Shown: positions 11,690-23,469, counted from the first letter of the stretch. The stretch is DNA of 64,000 bases from Protopterus annectens (GCF_019279795.1 NC_056734.1:1336067-1400066), one strand, 5' to 3'. The notes: generated from the letters alone by a model not told the origin. Numbers and translations are program-made.

Positions 11690-11763
11690 ACCAATGTGGG
11701 GTTCAAACCCACGGCCATGTGATTAAAAGACTCATCATGCTATACCGACTGAGCTAGCCAAGC
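11690..11763 (-). pseudogene. tRNA-Lys(UUU)-like pseudogene
   Basis: Minus-strand reading has TGGCTAGCTCAGTCGGTATA (D arm and A box), an anticodon loop reading CTTTTAA (UUU) and a T arm GTGGGTTTGAACCCCAC that pairs perfectly with a B box. The acceptor-stem halves do not pair and extra bases flank the anticodon stem, so it cannot form a normal tRNA. It may be a retropseudogene or the head of a lost SINE. Confidence 0.75.
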
Positions 11764-12559
11764 TATTTATTTCCTTTACACAATTTATTTATAGCAGTTT
11801 ATGTAATGATATTAGGTCTGTGGGTTGGTCTTTCTTCAATTCTGGTAGTGACATACCATCTTTGATACTATCTGCTGGGCTAACATGGCATCAACAGCTA
11901 AACTTCAAAAACAAAACAAAAGCAAACAAACAAAAACAGCAGGGAACTTTAAACTTCCTAGATCCTAAAATTATAAACAGAATATGTTATATGAAAACAA
12001 GTGTTCATGGATTTTTTTAAAAAAATCCTACTACAATTAACAAAACAAAATAAAATAGAATAATGAAGTTATTTAAATTCAATATCATTCTGAAACTAGA
12101 CTAGCCCATAACAATAACAAAAATACATTTTTGGGCTGCATTAATTCCTATCAGAAGAAATCCATTTCTGGCTCTTATGACAGAATCAAATAGCTTATTG
12201 GACATACCACCTCCAATCTATTCCTTTTGATAGTATTTGTTCAGAGATATTAAGTAACATTAAGAAATTATTATTAAAATTAAAACATCAATGGGCCCTG
12301 ACAAAATATCTGCTGTAATGATTAAACATATTAAAAATGAATTGGATCCTTTCTTATATTTCATTTCAACAATCTTCTTAGAAGAAGGGTCTAAGATAAA
12401 CTGCATCATTCAGCCCATGGTTCTTATCAGCTTGTAGTTGAATGATCCATCTTTGCTGTGCTTTTCTGTTACATTTCTGATGTCTCCCATCCTACCATTC
12501 ATCAGTATGATCTGGATTACTGAAAAAGTAATTCAGTGGTCAGCTCCTGCCTGTAACAA

Positions 12560-12890
12560 GTGTCTAATCAGGACACTTTTGCATTGAATCTATTATTGTT
12601 TTTTAGGAAAGTATTAGTATATGATTTTGAATGTAATTTTTATTTGACACAAAGAGTTTTAATATGCTTCAATGTCTTTGATTCATTTATTATTTTTTAA
12701 AAGTTTGATTTGTGGTTTATTGAAGTGTTAATTAATTGTCATGGTAACCTTTTTGCTGAGTAGTTCTTGGGCAAACTGGCTCTGTATTTAAACAGGGACT
12801 GTGATGGATTATTTCAAAGTCTGATGAAGTGTGGTTGATTCATGTGAAAGTCCTTACTTTGGTTGTTCGAATAAAACATTACTTGCTAGC
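12560..12890 (+). mobile_element. PLE-type 3' tail fragment
   Basis: It contains TGTATTTAAACAGGGACTG, then CTGATGAAG at 12821-12829 and GAAAGTCC shortly after, then an AATAAAAC run. The same order (TATTTAAA, CTGANGAAG, GAAAG, ATTAAA) occurs downstream of the GIY-YIG frames at 24.3 and 33.5 kb. It interrupts the old CR1-type LINE. Boundaries are approximate. Confidence 0.5.
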
Positions 12891-13565
12891 CTTGTATGGA
12901 GTGTTGTTGCTATCATGTTCTTTTGACTTTTGGATTTCTTTCTGTACGGGGTATAGGAACTCAGTCTGGAGCAGTGAATTGTGACTGTTAAATGTAGCAG
13001 GATATTTATTGGAAACCTTAGATTTAAGGAACAAAGTTATCCGTAAGGAGCTGTCATAAAAGAGGTTACCACATATAAGGACTTGGGAATTTATATTACA
13101 ATTTTTCATTCAAAAATCATGTCGTTATCAGTGTGAGCAGGGCTTTAAGTTTAATGGATTGCATGCTGAAAAATCTATCCACAAGAGATGCGAGTTACTT
13201 GAGAAGCCTGTTCATGACATATATCTGACCAATTCTTGAATACAGCAGTTTATTTTGTATTTTACAGCTCAGGTGAGTTCAATAGATCAGAGCTAATTCA
13301 ATGGAAATTAACAAAAAAACATCCATTTCTACTATACTATTGAGAACATAAAATTGTACTCTTTGCAATACTATTGTGTTAAAAAGTAAATTCATACTAG
13401 TTTATAAAACATTTGATTCTGAAGAATTGAAGGCTATTTTAAATTTGCAGATTTATAATTCAGCTCTTTTTCAGTAAATGGATCAGATGGTGTACTAGAA
13501 ATCTTTGATAAAAGTCTAGAGAAAAGTCTTTAACCAGTTTTATATAAATTTGTTGCAATATATAT

Positions 13566-13690
13566 TAGCTTCATGGGTTCATACATAAGTACTAGGTTAG
13601 CTGCTTTTGTGGGCCATTTTGAGCCTAGCCAGTTTCCTCTCAATAGTGAGAACAAAAACCCTGCATCTTGTGAATATCAAACAAAAAACA
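13566..13690 (-). mobile_element. CR1-tailed SINE, partial
   Basis: Minus-strand sequence has the body and tail (GGCTAGGCTCAAAATGGCCC, then AACCTAGTACTTATG) but lacks the tRNA-like head seen at 1357-1490 and 10964-11106. Confidence 0.6.
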
Positions 13691-13724
13691 TATACCATGA
13701 GGTGATAAAGCCATGTGGAATTAT

Positions 13725-14000
13725 TCAATGAAATACCACAAACAAATAAAATCCAACCAAGAACAGTGTGGTCAAATGTATAAAACTTTTTAATAATAAT
13801 GCTAGTAAAATCTTTGCATTCAGCTTCATCAGGCATATTCAGTCTTAACACAAACCACAATTAAATAAGGCAAACTCACATAATCAATATATAACATTCT
13901 CATAAAGGATAAATTATAAAGAGCAACCAAAAACTATAAATTTACTTAATAGTAATAAAGTAGGTACTTATAAATATAATAAATGTATATTTTGTCCTTA
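13725..14000 (-). mobile_element. PLE 3' tail fragment
   Basis: Minus-strand sequence has GTTTGTGTTAAGACTGAATA, then CTGATGAAG at 13824-13832, then a TATTATTAAAAAGTTTTATA block and GTTGGATTTTATTTGTTTG. It matches the tail after the PLE GIY-YIG fragment at 24.3-24.98 kb closely, so both come from one PLE family. No coding sequence remains. Confidence 0.7.
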
Positions 14001-14068
14001 TATTTAAACTAAGTCTATATAGCATCTGGTGTTTGGTAATACTTTTAACTTAAATGCTTATGGGAATT

Positions 14069-15000
14069 CCTGTAACTAGTCTAGTCCAGATACAGATTTG
14101 CTGTATCCAGGACTGTTTGTAAGCTTCTGTGCACCCCCCCAAGCCTTTCTGTGTTGGAAGGATGGAGGAAAGCATTCTAGCTTATCAGTGGGCGTGGTTA
14201 GCACTAGGTAGCCTATCTACCACAAGAGTGGTTTCTGGCCCAGAAATTGTAGTTTATTGGCCGTTTGGCAGTTTTTCCATATCTTTCAACTTACTGGTTT
14301 AAAAGCCAGCATTTGCACTTGTTTCCCATCTTTCCTGTAACTAGTCTAGTCCAGATACAGATTTGCTGTATCCAGGACTGTTTGTAAGCTTCTGAGCCCC
14401 CCCCCCCAAGCCTTTCTGTGTTGGTGGAAAGCCTTGTAGCTTATCAGTGGGAGTGGTACGCACTAGGTAGCCTATCTACCACAAGAGTGGTTTCTGCCCC
14501 AGAAATTGTAGTTTATTGGCCATTTGGGCAGTGTTTCCATCTATTTCAACCTTCTAATTTAAAAGCCCATGTTTGTGCTCGTTCCCCACCTTTCCTGTAA
14601 CTAGTCTAGTCCAGATAAAGATTTGCTGTATCCAGGACTACATGTAAGCTTCTAAGCCCCCCAAGCCTTTCTGTGTTGGAGGGAAGTCTTCTAGCTTATC
14701 GGTGGGAGTGGTAAGTAGTAGGTAGCCTATCTACCACAAGAGTGGTTTCTGGCCCAGAAATTGTAGTTTATTGGCCGTTTGGGCAGTTTTTCCATGTCTT
14801 TCAACTTTCTGGTTTAAAAGCCCATGTTTGCACTTGTTTCCCACCTTTCCTGTAACTAGTTTAGTCCAGATACAGATTTGCTGTATCCAGGACTGTTTGT
14901 AAGCTTATGAGCCCCCCATGCCTTTCTGTGTTGGAGGGAAGCATTCTAGCTTATCAGTGGGAGCAGTAAGCACTAGGTAGCCTACCTACCACAAAATCCA
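14069..15000. repeat. ~260-bp tandem satellite, about 3.6 units
   Basis: Units begin CCTGTAACTAGTCTAGTCC at 14069, 14334, 14594 and 14849 (periods 265, 260, 255). Each carries GATTTGCTGTATCCAGGACT, a variable C run, AAGCCTTTCTGTGTTGG and GTAGCCTATCTACCACAAG. The last unit is truncated. Period differences come mainly from the C run and small indels. No open frame is conserved across units. Confidence 0.95.
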
Positions 15001-15330
15001 GGTACAGATTCTTAGTTTTAGCACTTGAATTTGCTTATTTGTCCCCAGCACTTGTTAAGAACTTGTTAGCACTAAATAAGCTACAAATTACTACAGCACT
15101 CAACCTTCCTCTTTACCCAGAGGAAAACAGTTTTTGTACTTACTTTCCTCACTTACTTAGAGAAAAACAACTCTTATACTCACTTTCCTCTCTTGTCTGA
15201 AGGAAAGTAGTTTTTTATTCAGGTACCAAGAAAATAGACAATGGAAAGTAGCACTGCACCACTTGTGGTTGAAAAATAGACTCCTAAATTTATTGTCCTT
15301 TATCGCAATTCAGTGAAACACAGACAGCTT

Positions 15331-15361
15331 TTTCGTCCAAGTATTCCTCAGACTTCATCAG
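15331..15361 (-). ncRNA. hammerhead-like motif in PLE 3' UTR
   Basis: Minus-strand CTGATGAA is followed by a perfect 7-bp hairpin, GTCTGAG / CTTGGAC with loop GAATA, then GAAA. This has the order of a hammerhead catalytic core (CUGANGA, stem II, GAAA), but there is one extra A before stem II compared with the classical core. Hammerhead variants are known to be associated with PLEs. Self-cleavage is inference. Confidence 0.45.
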
Positions 15362-15386
15362 ACAATTAACATGTTGAATGAGTTAA

Positions 15387-15388
<2 letters not shown>

Positions 15389-15446
<58 letters not shown>
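15389..15446. repeat. (TA)n microsatellite
   Basis: About 29 TA units followed by five CA units, located in the 3' flank of the antisense PLE. Confidence 0.97.
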
Positions 15447-15454
<8 letters not shown>

Positions 15455-15784
15455 AATAAATTGATGTAACTAATTAATAAAAGCAAAAACTGATTTTTAA
15501 AAAGGAAATAATCCAAAAGATTTATGAAACAGATAAAATAAAATGCACATAATATTACAAGTCTCCAATAATAATGTAATAAAAACAACCCAAAATACTT
15601 TATTATTTGACATTAATAAACCCATAAATGTTGTTAAATCTGTAAAAATTCATATTCAGGTATGCATTTTCCAAACCATATGAAATATAAAACATAAAAT
15701 CATGACTGCATGTTTTTCTAAACTATAAATATTTTGAGTATTAAACTACTCACAGTTTGGCCAGCCTAAGCTTTAAGAGTGGTG

Positions 15785-18635
15785 TCAGGGAAATATTATC
15801 ACTGAGGCCAGGGGACTTGTTAGCCTGAAGTACAACTTGCCAAAAGGTTTCTGTATAGACCAATTGACCCCCCTCAAATTTTTTTGTACCTTCTCAATAA
15901 CAAAAAAGCCAAACTTAGCATTGGGACATGAGGCAAGATGTCTAAATAGAGCATTGTGATTGTTTTTGTTGTTAATACTATTCATGTGTTCATATATCCT
16001 ACGTTTAAGTTGCCTTTCTGTTTTTCCCACGTAGAAACTTTGACATACACTGCAAATAACTAGGTAAATCACCCCAGAGCTATTGCAGTTAAAATAACTA
16101 GGGGAAATCAAAACTTTTTGTCTAGATACTACCAGAACTTCTTCCTTCTGTATAATGTAGGCACACTGCTTACAGACCCCACACTTATATGTCCCCTTCC
16201 TTTTGTGTGAGAGGATAGACTCATAGTTGACTTTTTCCAACAAATTTTTGATGTTCTGGCCCCTTCTGAACAACACCTTGATAGATTTATTTTTGAGATT
16301 GGTCAAATCCGTGAGCTCAAAAAATGTTTTACACTCTTTTTTAACAATAGCTTTAATATGGTATGCATTACCACTAAAATTGGTAATAAAGGATCTATTA
16401 TAACTTCCATCAACATGACTAAGTGCTCCATGTTGGTTAGAAAAGTCAAGATTCCTTCCCAAAATTGGGATATATTTATCCTTCCTACCCTGTGATACTT
16501 CTTGTTGAATTTTAGTAATTAAATCTTCAGGATAGCCTTGTTCCAAAAACTTTCCCTTTAATAGGGAACATTCAACCTCAAAATCAATTTCAGTCGACGT
16601 CATACAACTAGCACGCACATACTGACCTTTAACAATCCCCTTCTTCTGAAAGAAATGGTATGATCTAGTAAAACTAATATATGTATTGGAGAAGGTGGGT
16701 TTTCTATAAATGCAAGACTTGAAGCCTTGTTCATGTTTACTAATTGTGACATCTAGATAGTTCACCTTGTCAAAACTGGTCTGGTAGGTAAATTTAAAGA
16801 ATGTGGTAATTTGATTAATATAATTAACAAATTCATCTAATTTCTCTAAACTGCCTACCCAAAAAATACAGATATCATCCAGAAACCTAGTGTATAAAGT
16901 CCAATATTGGACATATTCACCATTATACACAAATTTCTTCTCCCATATCGATACCACCATGTCTGCAAAAATGGGGGCACAACTAGAACCCATTGCCACT
17001 CCAGTCTCCTGTTTAAAGAACTCCCCTTCAAAGGACATGAAATTATTTTTCAAGACCAGGTCTACTAATTCCAAACACAAAAATATATCATTCTCAGTAA
17101 TACCAGAACTGTTCCTAAGGGCCTCCTCAAACCAAGCTAGTCCGGTTTCATGAGGAATCACTGAAAATAAATCTACGACGTCGACTGTAACAAATATTAA
17201 TCCTGTTGTATTTAGTTCATGTTTCACCTTACTCAAAAATTCCCATGAATCTTTCAGTAGGTAAACCTCCCTACCCCATAACACCTTAAGTTTCCAATCA
17301 AGAAACTTGGCTAAAGGTGCAATTTTAGCACCTTCTGAGGCCACAATGGGTCGGAGGGGAGGGTCCCCAATGCACTTATGAATCTTGGGTATCCCGAAGA
17401 TTGAGGGTACCCTCGGAGAATTGTTCTCCAAATATTATTGTGTTTTAAAGTCTATAACACCTTGGTCAAAAAGATCCTTAAGTGCCAAATCAATCTTCTT
17501 ATATGATAAATTAACCTCATTAATGGAGACCTTGCTATATCTCCTGTCATCATTAAAGATAGACAACATCTTACCTTCATATATGATCTTATCCATATGG
17601 ACAACCCCCCCACCCTTGTCAGCTTCCATGACACGAATAGATGGATTGGAACATAACTGACCCAAAACCTGCCTCTGTTTGATATCCAAGTTCGAATGTG
17701 CCCTGTTGTTTTCAAACATCTTCCTGATTTCATTTTCCATGACAGATTCTAAATTTTTAAGTTGTAGGTGTATTGGAGGGTTGAATACACTATTTTCCTT
17801 AGGTATATCAGTATTAGAAGCAATATGCTGATCTCCAAACATATTTTCCAGATTCAACTTTCGAATAAACATTTTTAAATCTAGAATAACATGGGTCAAG
17901 TTACTTTTCCTATTAGGAACAAATTTAAAACCTTTAACAAAAAGGTCAAAAAATTTGTTAGTGATTTCATAATAACTATAGTTAAATACATGAAAACCTA
18001 ATCTTGTCACAACTTGAACATTGCCATCTACTTGCACATATTCAATGACATTTGAATTTAGTGCCAGTAATCCTTGAACCTCCTCCCTCCTGATAGTGAT
18101 TCCTCCTGTAAAAATGGTTGTAATTAGAATTCTTGTTATGCAATCTATCCGATCTGTGGGGCAGGGGCTCCTGCTGATTATTGGAAACATTCTCCCTTTC
18201 CACAGTTGTTGAATTTTCACTAGCCCTCCTCTGTTGATTGAATTCAGAGCGTAAATTGCATTCCGAACCAACGGGCACCTTGAACTGTTTAGGTTGGGTA
18301 TATTGTCTCCCCTCTTGGTATTCCCTGATGTCCCTATCCAATTTCTTATATTTTCTATGTAAACTTTCATCACATTTTTTGTCAATAAAGTTTCTAATAT
18401 CATAATATTTATTTTTCTCCACTTCTAGATCAAATAACAAATCACTGGTAATACGAGAATTGTACAATGCAATTTTTTCTTTTGTACCCACAATTTCTTT
18501 TTCATTGTTTTTAACAATCGCTCTAAGAACACCCAAACCACAGTTATCAAAAATAGCAATAAGTTCATGATGAAATTCGGATCCAACACTGACATTATTG
18601 AGAAATTTATGAAGTAATTTATGAAGAAATTTATT
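15785..18635 (-). pseudogene. PLE polyprotein: RT plus GIY-YIG endonuclease
   Basis: Copies the element RNA at a nicked target. In minus-strand order: a lysine-rich N-terminal part (18635 to about 18080), a frameshift near 18060-18110, an N-terminal PLE region with FVKGFKFVPN, then MEADKGGGVV and an in-frame TAA at 17435-17437. After it come IFGIPKIHK, motif A VTVDVVDLFSVIPHE, AMGSSCAPIFADM (motif B) and YTRFLDDICIFW (catalytic DD). A linker has CGVCKQC. The C-terminal GIY-YIG domain shows VIYLVICSVC, FYVGKTERQLKRRIYEH. The stop lies between DFKTQ and YLENN; about 548 residues are open after it. Confidence 0.93.
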
Positions 18636-18640
18636 CAGGC

Positions 18641-19585
18641 ATGTCCAAGGGTCAGCGCCTAGTGTTCTCTCCTGTCTATCTGATGAATCTGTGCATCTTG
18701 AGGCAATGTAGCAATTGCCTCATGTACACAGACAACCCTCTCCTCCTACCACCCAACACCACAACCTGTGACAGATGCACTTATCTAGCCAAACTGGAGG
18801 TAAAACTCTCTCCAGCTAAGACTGAACTTGACAGTCAAGAGGAGAAGGTAAACACTTGCACCACACCGCACTCATCACATAGTCCCACTAAACATACACC
18901 ACCAAAGTCCACACATAGAAACACAAAAACATTTGCAGAGGCTCTCAATAATAATCTGCTCAAGCAAGAGACCTCCAAAACAGAAATACAAGCAACCTCC
19001 ACCCCCCAACACAACCCAAATGACACACAGCCACAGACTCAGTGTGCCAATAAACCACAGCCCATAAGGCAAAAGCAACGTACCCAACACACTAGTCATA
19101 GGTGACGCTAGTCAGGCACACTGATGTCCCACTCACCAGGCTAAACAAGGAGAAGGTTACTGTCAGCTGCCTGTCGGGTGCCAGGATCTGCCACATAACC
19201 AACGCACTCAGGTCACCCCACAACAAGTACAAATATGACTCTGTCATTGCCCATGTAGGTGTGAACGACCTGAGACGTACCTCCCTGGACTACATGAAGA
19301 GACATGGAAGAGCTCTCTGATCTTGTAGCCCAGGCAGGTATGACCCTAGCCCTGAGTAGCATTCTGCCATCGCCCAGAATGATACCGCAGTACAAGGACA
19401 AAATGACTGACTTCAACAATTGGCTAAGCTTCTGGTGTCATTCTAAGGGGATCCAGTATCTGTCTTCCTGGGATGACATGGTCGACAGACCATGATGCTT
19501 TGCCAGAGATGGCCTGCACCTGTCACCCCTGGGATTCCGGATACTGGCTAAGGCTCTTGCCACCCATATAGTTTATTTTTTAGGC
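18641..19585 (+). pseudogene. CR1-type ORF1: zinc region plus SGNH esterase
   Basis: The start is ATG at 18641 (MSKGQRLVFSPVY). Residues about 24-47 show CSNC and CDRC separated by 17 residues, a possible zinc finger. A Thr/Gln/Pro-rich linker follows. The esterase begins near 19095, but a 1-bp deletion destroys the catalytic block I (reads VIGDA instead of VIGDSI). Block III survives as VIAHVGVNDLRR and block V as DGLHLSPLGFRILAKALAT. Frameshifts also occur near 19310 and 19490. ORF1 proteins of CR1-group LINEs bind RNA; the esterase role is unsettled. Confidence 0.85.
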
Positions 19586-19629
19586 AAGGTTCAAATGACA
19601 AATTCACCACCGTAACAGAAACAAGCAAG

Positions 19630-22325
19630 CAAAAACTGAGGGTAATGCTACTCAATGCTAGAAGTCTAACTCTCAAAATGCACTGGAGAACATTGATATC
19701 TGTGCAGTGACTGAGACCTGGTTCAAGAGTCTAGAGAGCACCCCTGCATTACCAGGCTATAACTCATACCACACTTTTCGGCCATCTAATCTGGACCAGA
19801 ACACCAAAGGTGGAGGTGTGTCAATATTCATTAAGGCTATCCACACCTCCAGGCTAGATATCCAAGTGCAACTAACTGGGCAAAACTGCAATCCAAATTG
19901 TAGCTTGCTACAGATCCCCCACCATGCCCCAGGAGTCCCACTCCTCTTTTCTCGATATACTGGAAAATATTAGGGTTCAACCAAACACCCTAATAATGGG
20001 TGATTTCATCTACTTCACCATTAACTGGGAAAACTACTCATGTACCAACTCCTTTGCTCAACGCTTTCTGGAATTCAGAAATTCCAATGTCCTGGATCAA
20101 CTTATCCACACCCCCACCAATGGAAACAATATCCTAGACCTAGTCATTACCAACATGAGTGACCAGTGTTCCACACCTGAAATCAACTCCTGGTTTGTCA
20201 GATCTGACCATAAGCTAATCACCCTAGATATCCACATCCCACCCACCATTACGGAAACCATAGTAAAAGATTTCTTCAAAGCCAACTTCATGCTTCTTAA
20301 CACAGAAGTGGCAAACTTCATGACACCCATGCAGATGGACAATAGAGTTATGACTGCTGAATCCTACACAAATGCACTCTATAAACACTTACACAAGTAC
20401 ATAGATCGTGCTATCCCAAACAGAACCAAGACACTATCCTTCAAAAAAAGGAAGCCAATCTGGTGGTCCCCTACCATAAACAAACTCTACAACAGAAGGA
20501 AGTAACTGTTGCAAAAGAGAGTAAAATCCCATGAGTGGAGGAGCTCACTGGTCAGCCTCAGTAAGAAGCTGAGATCCCTTATAAGATCCTCCAAAGCTAG
20601 CTACAAAAACAAAATCACCACTGATTCTAATGGCAACCACAAAGCACTCTATAGCTATGTCAAGAATCTTAATGGCAACACCCAGATCTGCTCTGAGTGA
20701 CAGCACAACTGCATGAAAATTACAGAACCAACTGATATTGCCAACATCCTGGCAGATAGGTTCAGTGCAAACTTTACCCCCCTCTCACCCCCTAAAGGGC
20801 CAATATCTATACAGAAAGAATGCAGAGTCCCTGTAATCACATCTATGCAGGTAAAAGCTGCACTCTCTAAAAGCAAAAACACAGCATCCATGGGACCGGA
20901 CAACATCTCAGGCTGCATTTTACATGAACTTCAGAATGAACTGGCTCCCCACCTAAGCACCATGTTCAATCATAGTCTCACGTCAGGCTTTGTGCCCACT
21001 CAAAGGCGAACAGCAACAGTTATCCCACTCCACAAAGGGGGGAGCCACCACTGATCCCGGGAACTATCGCCCTATTAGCCTGATGAGACTTGGTCTACAA
21101 GGCCATGGAAAGTATCATCATGGAACTCATAAACAAAGACATTGGTAACCTCCAAACTCTGGTACCCAGCCAGTTTGGGTTTGTGAAAGGCAGATCATGT
21201 CTTCTGAACCTGACTGACTTCTTTGAGGCAGTCACCAAAGCCGTAGACGAGGGTACGGTGGTTCACGCAGCCTATCTTCACCTCGGAAAGGCTTTCTACA
21301 CCGTCCCCCATTCTGGAATTATAGCTAAACTCACTAAACTAGGTATAAAAGATGTCACAAGATGGGTTGCCAACTGGCTCACTGACAGAGACCACACTGT
21401 AAAAGTTGCAGACTCCAAATCTGACTTCAAACCAGTGACAAGTCCTGGGACCTCTCCTGTTTGGTATCTACTTCTCTGAAGTACAGGCTAACACAGAAGA
21501 CCTCTGGCTAACAAAGTTAGCAGATGACTGCAAACTAGGAGCCATAGTCGAGTCTCCAAATGATGTGGACATCCTACGGAAGGGCCTCACTGACACAGAT
21601 GACTGGTGTCAGAGGCATGGCCTCAAGCTCAATAGCAAAACATGCACTGTCATCCCCTTTGGTAAAAACTCCGTACCCATGAACTACCACATAAACGGCA
21701 GTCTACTTAATGCTGAATGTGTGATAAGAGACCTTGGGACTCAGCTGGACAGTAATCTCTCCTTTGATAATCACATTGCCACAGTAGTCAGGAAATCTTT
21801 CTATGTGGCACACCTCATCACAAAAGGGTTCTCATCCAGGAAAAAAGAGGTAATTGTTCCCCTCTACTTGGCACTCATTAGACCCATTGTAGAGTACAAT
21901 GCCCCTTTTGGAATGTACCTCACAAGACATCTGCAGCAGCTGGAAAGGCCACAGAAGTACGTAACAAAGAGGATTACTTGCCTGACCATCTCAAAAAACT
22001 TCAACTTTACTCTGTAGCATATCACCTACTCTGAGGAGATCTCTGCCTAACATATAAAGACATGCTACACTTAAAGAAATCCCAATCCCTCTGACCTACA
22101 CACTCTAGGGACCTAAACCTTGTAACCACAATAAACAGGACATGCTGGAGGGATAGATTCCTGTCCCAGAGACTTCCTATACTCTGGAACAAGCTACCCA
22201 TCTATGTCAAGCAAAGTTCCTCATTTGCACTCTTCAAGAAAAATCTTGATGAGTGGATGGGAAATAGGAACTACACCCCGGGGATCACTTCTGTGGCTCT
22301 GCTCAACAGGGGCACAGGAAACTAA
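19630..22325 (+). pseudogene. CR1-type ORF2: endonuclease plus RT
   Basis: Endonuclease landmarks: LLNARSLT, AVTETWFKS (catalytic Glu), GGGVSIFI, MGDFIYFTINW and VRSDHKLI. RT landmarks: SMGPDNISGCI, VIPLHKGG, FGFVKGRSCLLNL, motif A as YLHLGKAFYTVPH (catalytic Asp replaced by His), a deletion in motif B (the GVPQGS part is missing near 21440) and LTKLADDCKLGAIVE (motif C). In-frame stops at 20503-20505 and 20698-20700 and frameshifts near 19700, 19920, 21050 and 21450 inactivate it. Ends TAA at 22323-22325. Confidence 0.9.
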
Positions 22326-22427
22326 CTTTCTTGGGTGGCGTAAGCCAAGGAACCTTGTTGGCTAGACTCACTTAGGCCCTTAGGCAGATAGCCTAGTACC
22401 TACCTATGAACCTATACTAAAAATGTT

Positions 22428-22515
22428 ATTTATTTATTTTACATTTGTTTACCGGAAGTGTCCAACTGGGCAAGGAGCCCATTTTCAGTGGAAGCCCGGG
22501 GAGAAAAGCTCCATG
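22428..22515 (-). mobile_element. L2-type LINE 3' tail, inverted
   Basis: Minus-strand order: GGAGCTTTTCTCCCCGGGCT, TCCACTGAAAATGGGCTCC, CAGTTGGACACTTCCGG, TAAACAAATGTAAAATAAAT. It lies directly after the CR1 tail. Confidence 0.75.
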
Positions 22516-22940
22516 ACATGACATTTATAGATTAATAAATCAACATGAGTACTATAAAATCAGAATAGCAACAGTATGTATGTGTTAACAGAAAATAACA
22601 TGAGCACTTGGGAACATAGAAACATTTCTTCTTTTAAAATGGTCACTGATATTATTTGAATTTAATACAATACAGGAGAGAAAGAAAAACAGCAGGGAAA
22701 TTGCTGATTTAAGTAAGGATAGATAAGGAAAAAAACTATCAGGTATAAGAATACAGATCCAAGAGGGTAGAACAGTTTGTAAGCTGTTTGAGGTTATTGA
22801 CAGATGCACAAGCACATAAGAATTTTGGTTGATTTGAAGACACTGTTCAGATATATTCATTGATTTCAAAGCAGTGTATTAGAAATAGGATAAGAGGGGG
22901 GTAGAAGGAGGTTGGTATGATCAGCCTGGTGAGGTACAGG
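22516..22940. other. no recognisable feature
   Basis: Short stretch between the L2 tail and the PLE composite; only short frames are visible. Confidence 0.4.
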
Positions 22941-22998
22941 AACATAGCCAGTTATTTTCACTAGAGCTAACCCACAAGGAGTTTAAAGCAAAAGCAAA

Positions 22999-23257
22999 TA
23001 CAAACACAATACCACGGCTACTGCAACCGGCAACTAAACAGCTGGGCAGCGTCGATGTAAAAGCACAGCCACAGGAACCAAAAAAGAACCAACCAGGAAT
23101 ACGCTCCCAAATCACAGTTGTTTAATAAAACGACTAATGTACTCTTTCTCTTAAGCAAAGGTCTTAAAGTATTAACTTCAACAGTATTGTTTGTCTGATT
23201 GTCATGAAAGTATTTCAGAAGGTTAAGCCTCCTCGTAAATAATTTCAAATTCGACAA
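22999..23257 (-). repeat. inverted repeat arm, left
   Basis: It is the reverse complement of 23692-23950 over all 259 bp with three mismatches and no indel (about 99 % identity). The arms are separated by 434 bp. Confidence 0.95.
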
Positions 23258-23469
23258 CCAATTGTCCATTTGCATAGCCCTGTACTTGGTACAGATGGAT
23301 GCAACTGAGAACTTATGTAATGAATTTTGTGTGAATTTTACCAATGAGCCTTCTTGTGTTAATTTATGTGTTTTTCATGAAACAGTTCAAGAAACTTATA
23401 ATTGTATGAATTAAAGTTAATAATGTACTTTCTATCAGTCAGGACATCAATGATATTAATGGTAATGAA

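Larger units (their letters stand above)
9380..13560 (+). mobile_element. old CR1-type LINE, heavily decayed
   Basis: In order: an ORF1 esterase relic with LILGDSIVNN (about 9805) and a distal LHLSHYGGNALF (about 10190); an endonuclease relic from 10274; an RT N-terminal piece with SMGPDKISAVMIKHIKNELD (about 12290); LPFISMIWITEKVIQ (about 12490); and a 3' RT piece with YKDLGIYI (about 13080). A SINE, a tRNA-Lys-like relic and a PLE tail sit inside it. Codons and stops show long neutral decay, so it is older than the 18.6 and 38.2 kb copies. Confidence 0.72.
15240..18637 (-). mobile_element. Penelope-like element, near-complete copy
   Basis: Antisense EN-positive PLE with an N-terminal region, RT, Cys-containing linker and GIY-YIG endonuclease, then a 3' UTR with a hammerhead-like hairpin at 15331-15361. 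The 5' side ends abruptly at about 18637 where a CR1-type LINE begins; coding sequence continues up to this junction, so the element's N-terminus is truncated. Lesions are few: one stop and one frameshift in the visible coding region. The 3' boundary is uncertain. Confidence 0.92.
18637..22420 (+). mobile_element. CR1-type LINE, near-full copy
   Basis: The copy runs from the ORF1 start codon region to the family tail (GATAGCCTAGTACC then CTATGAACCTAT). ORF1 carries a CxxC-type zinc region and an SGNH esterase; ORF2 carries APE endonuclease and RT. It abuts the antisense PLE at its 5' end. Several small deletions, frameshifts and stops are visible, but the copy is much less decayed than the one at 9.4-13.6 kb. 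Confidence 0.92.

Noticed and set aside
11690-11763. Functional tRNA-Lys gene
   Set aside because: Acceptor stem does not pair and the anticodon arm has extra bases.
18835-19099. Minus-strand cysteine/valine-rich frames
   Set aside because: Antisense of the Thr/Gln/His-rich linker of CR1-type ORF1; composition explains them.
23018-23344. Minus-strand frame nearly identical to part of a plus-strand frame at 23.5-23.9 kb
   Set aside because: Not a second gene: it is the inverted 259-bp arm of the PLE composite.
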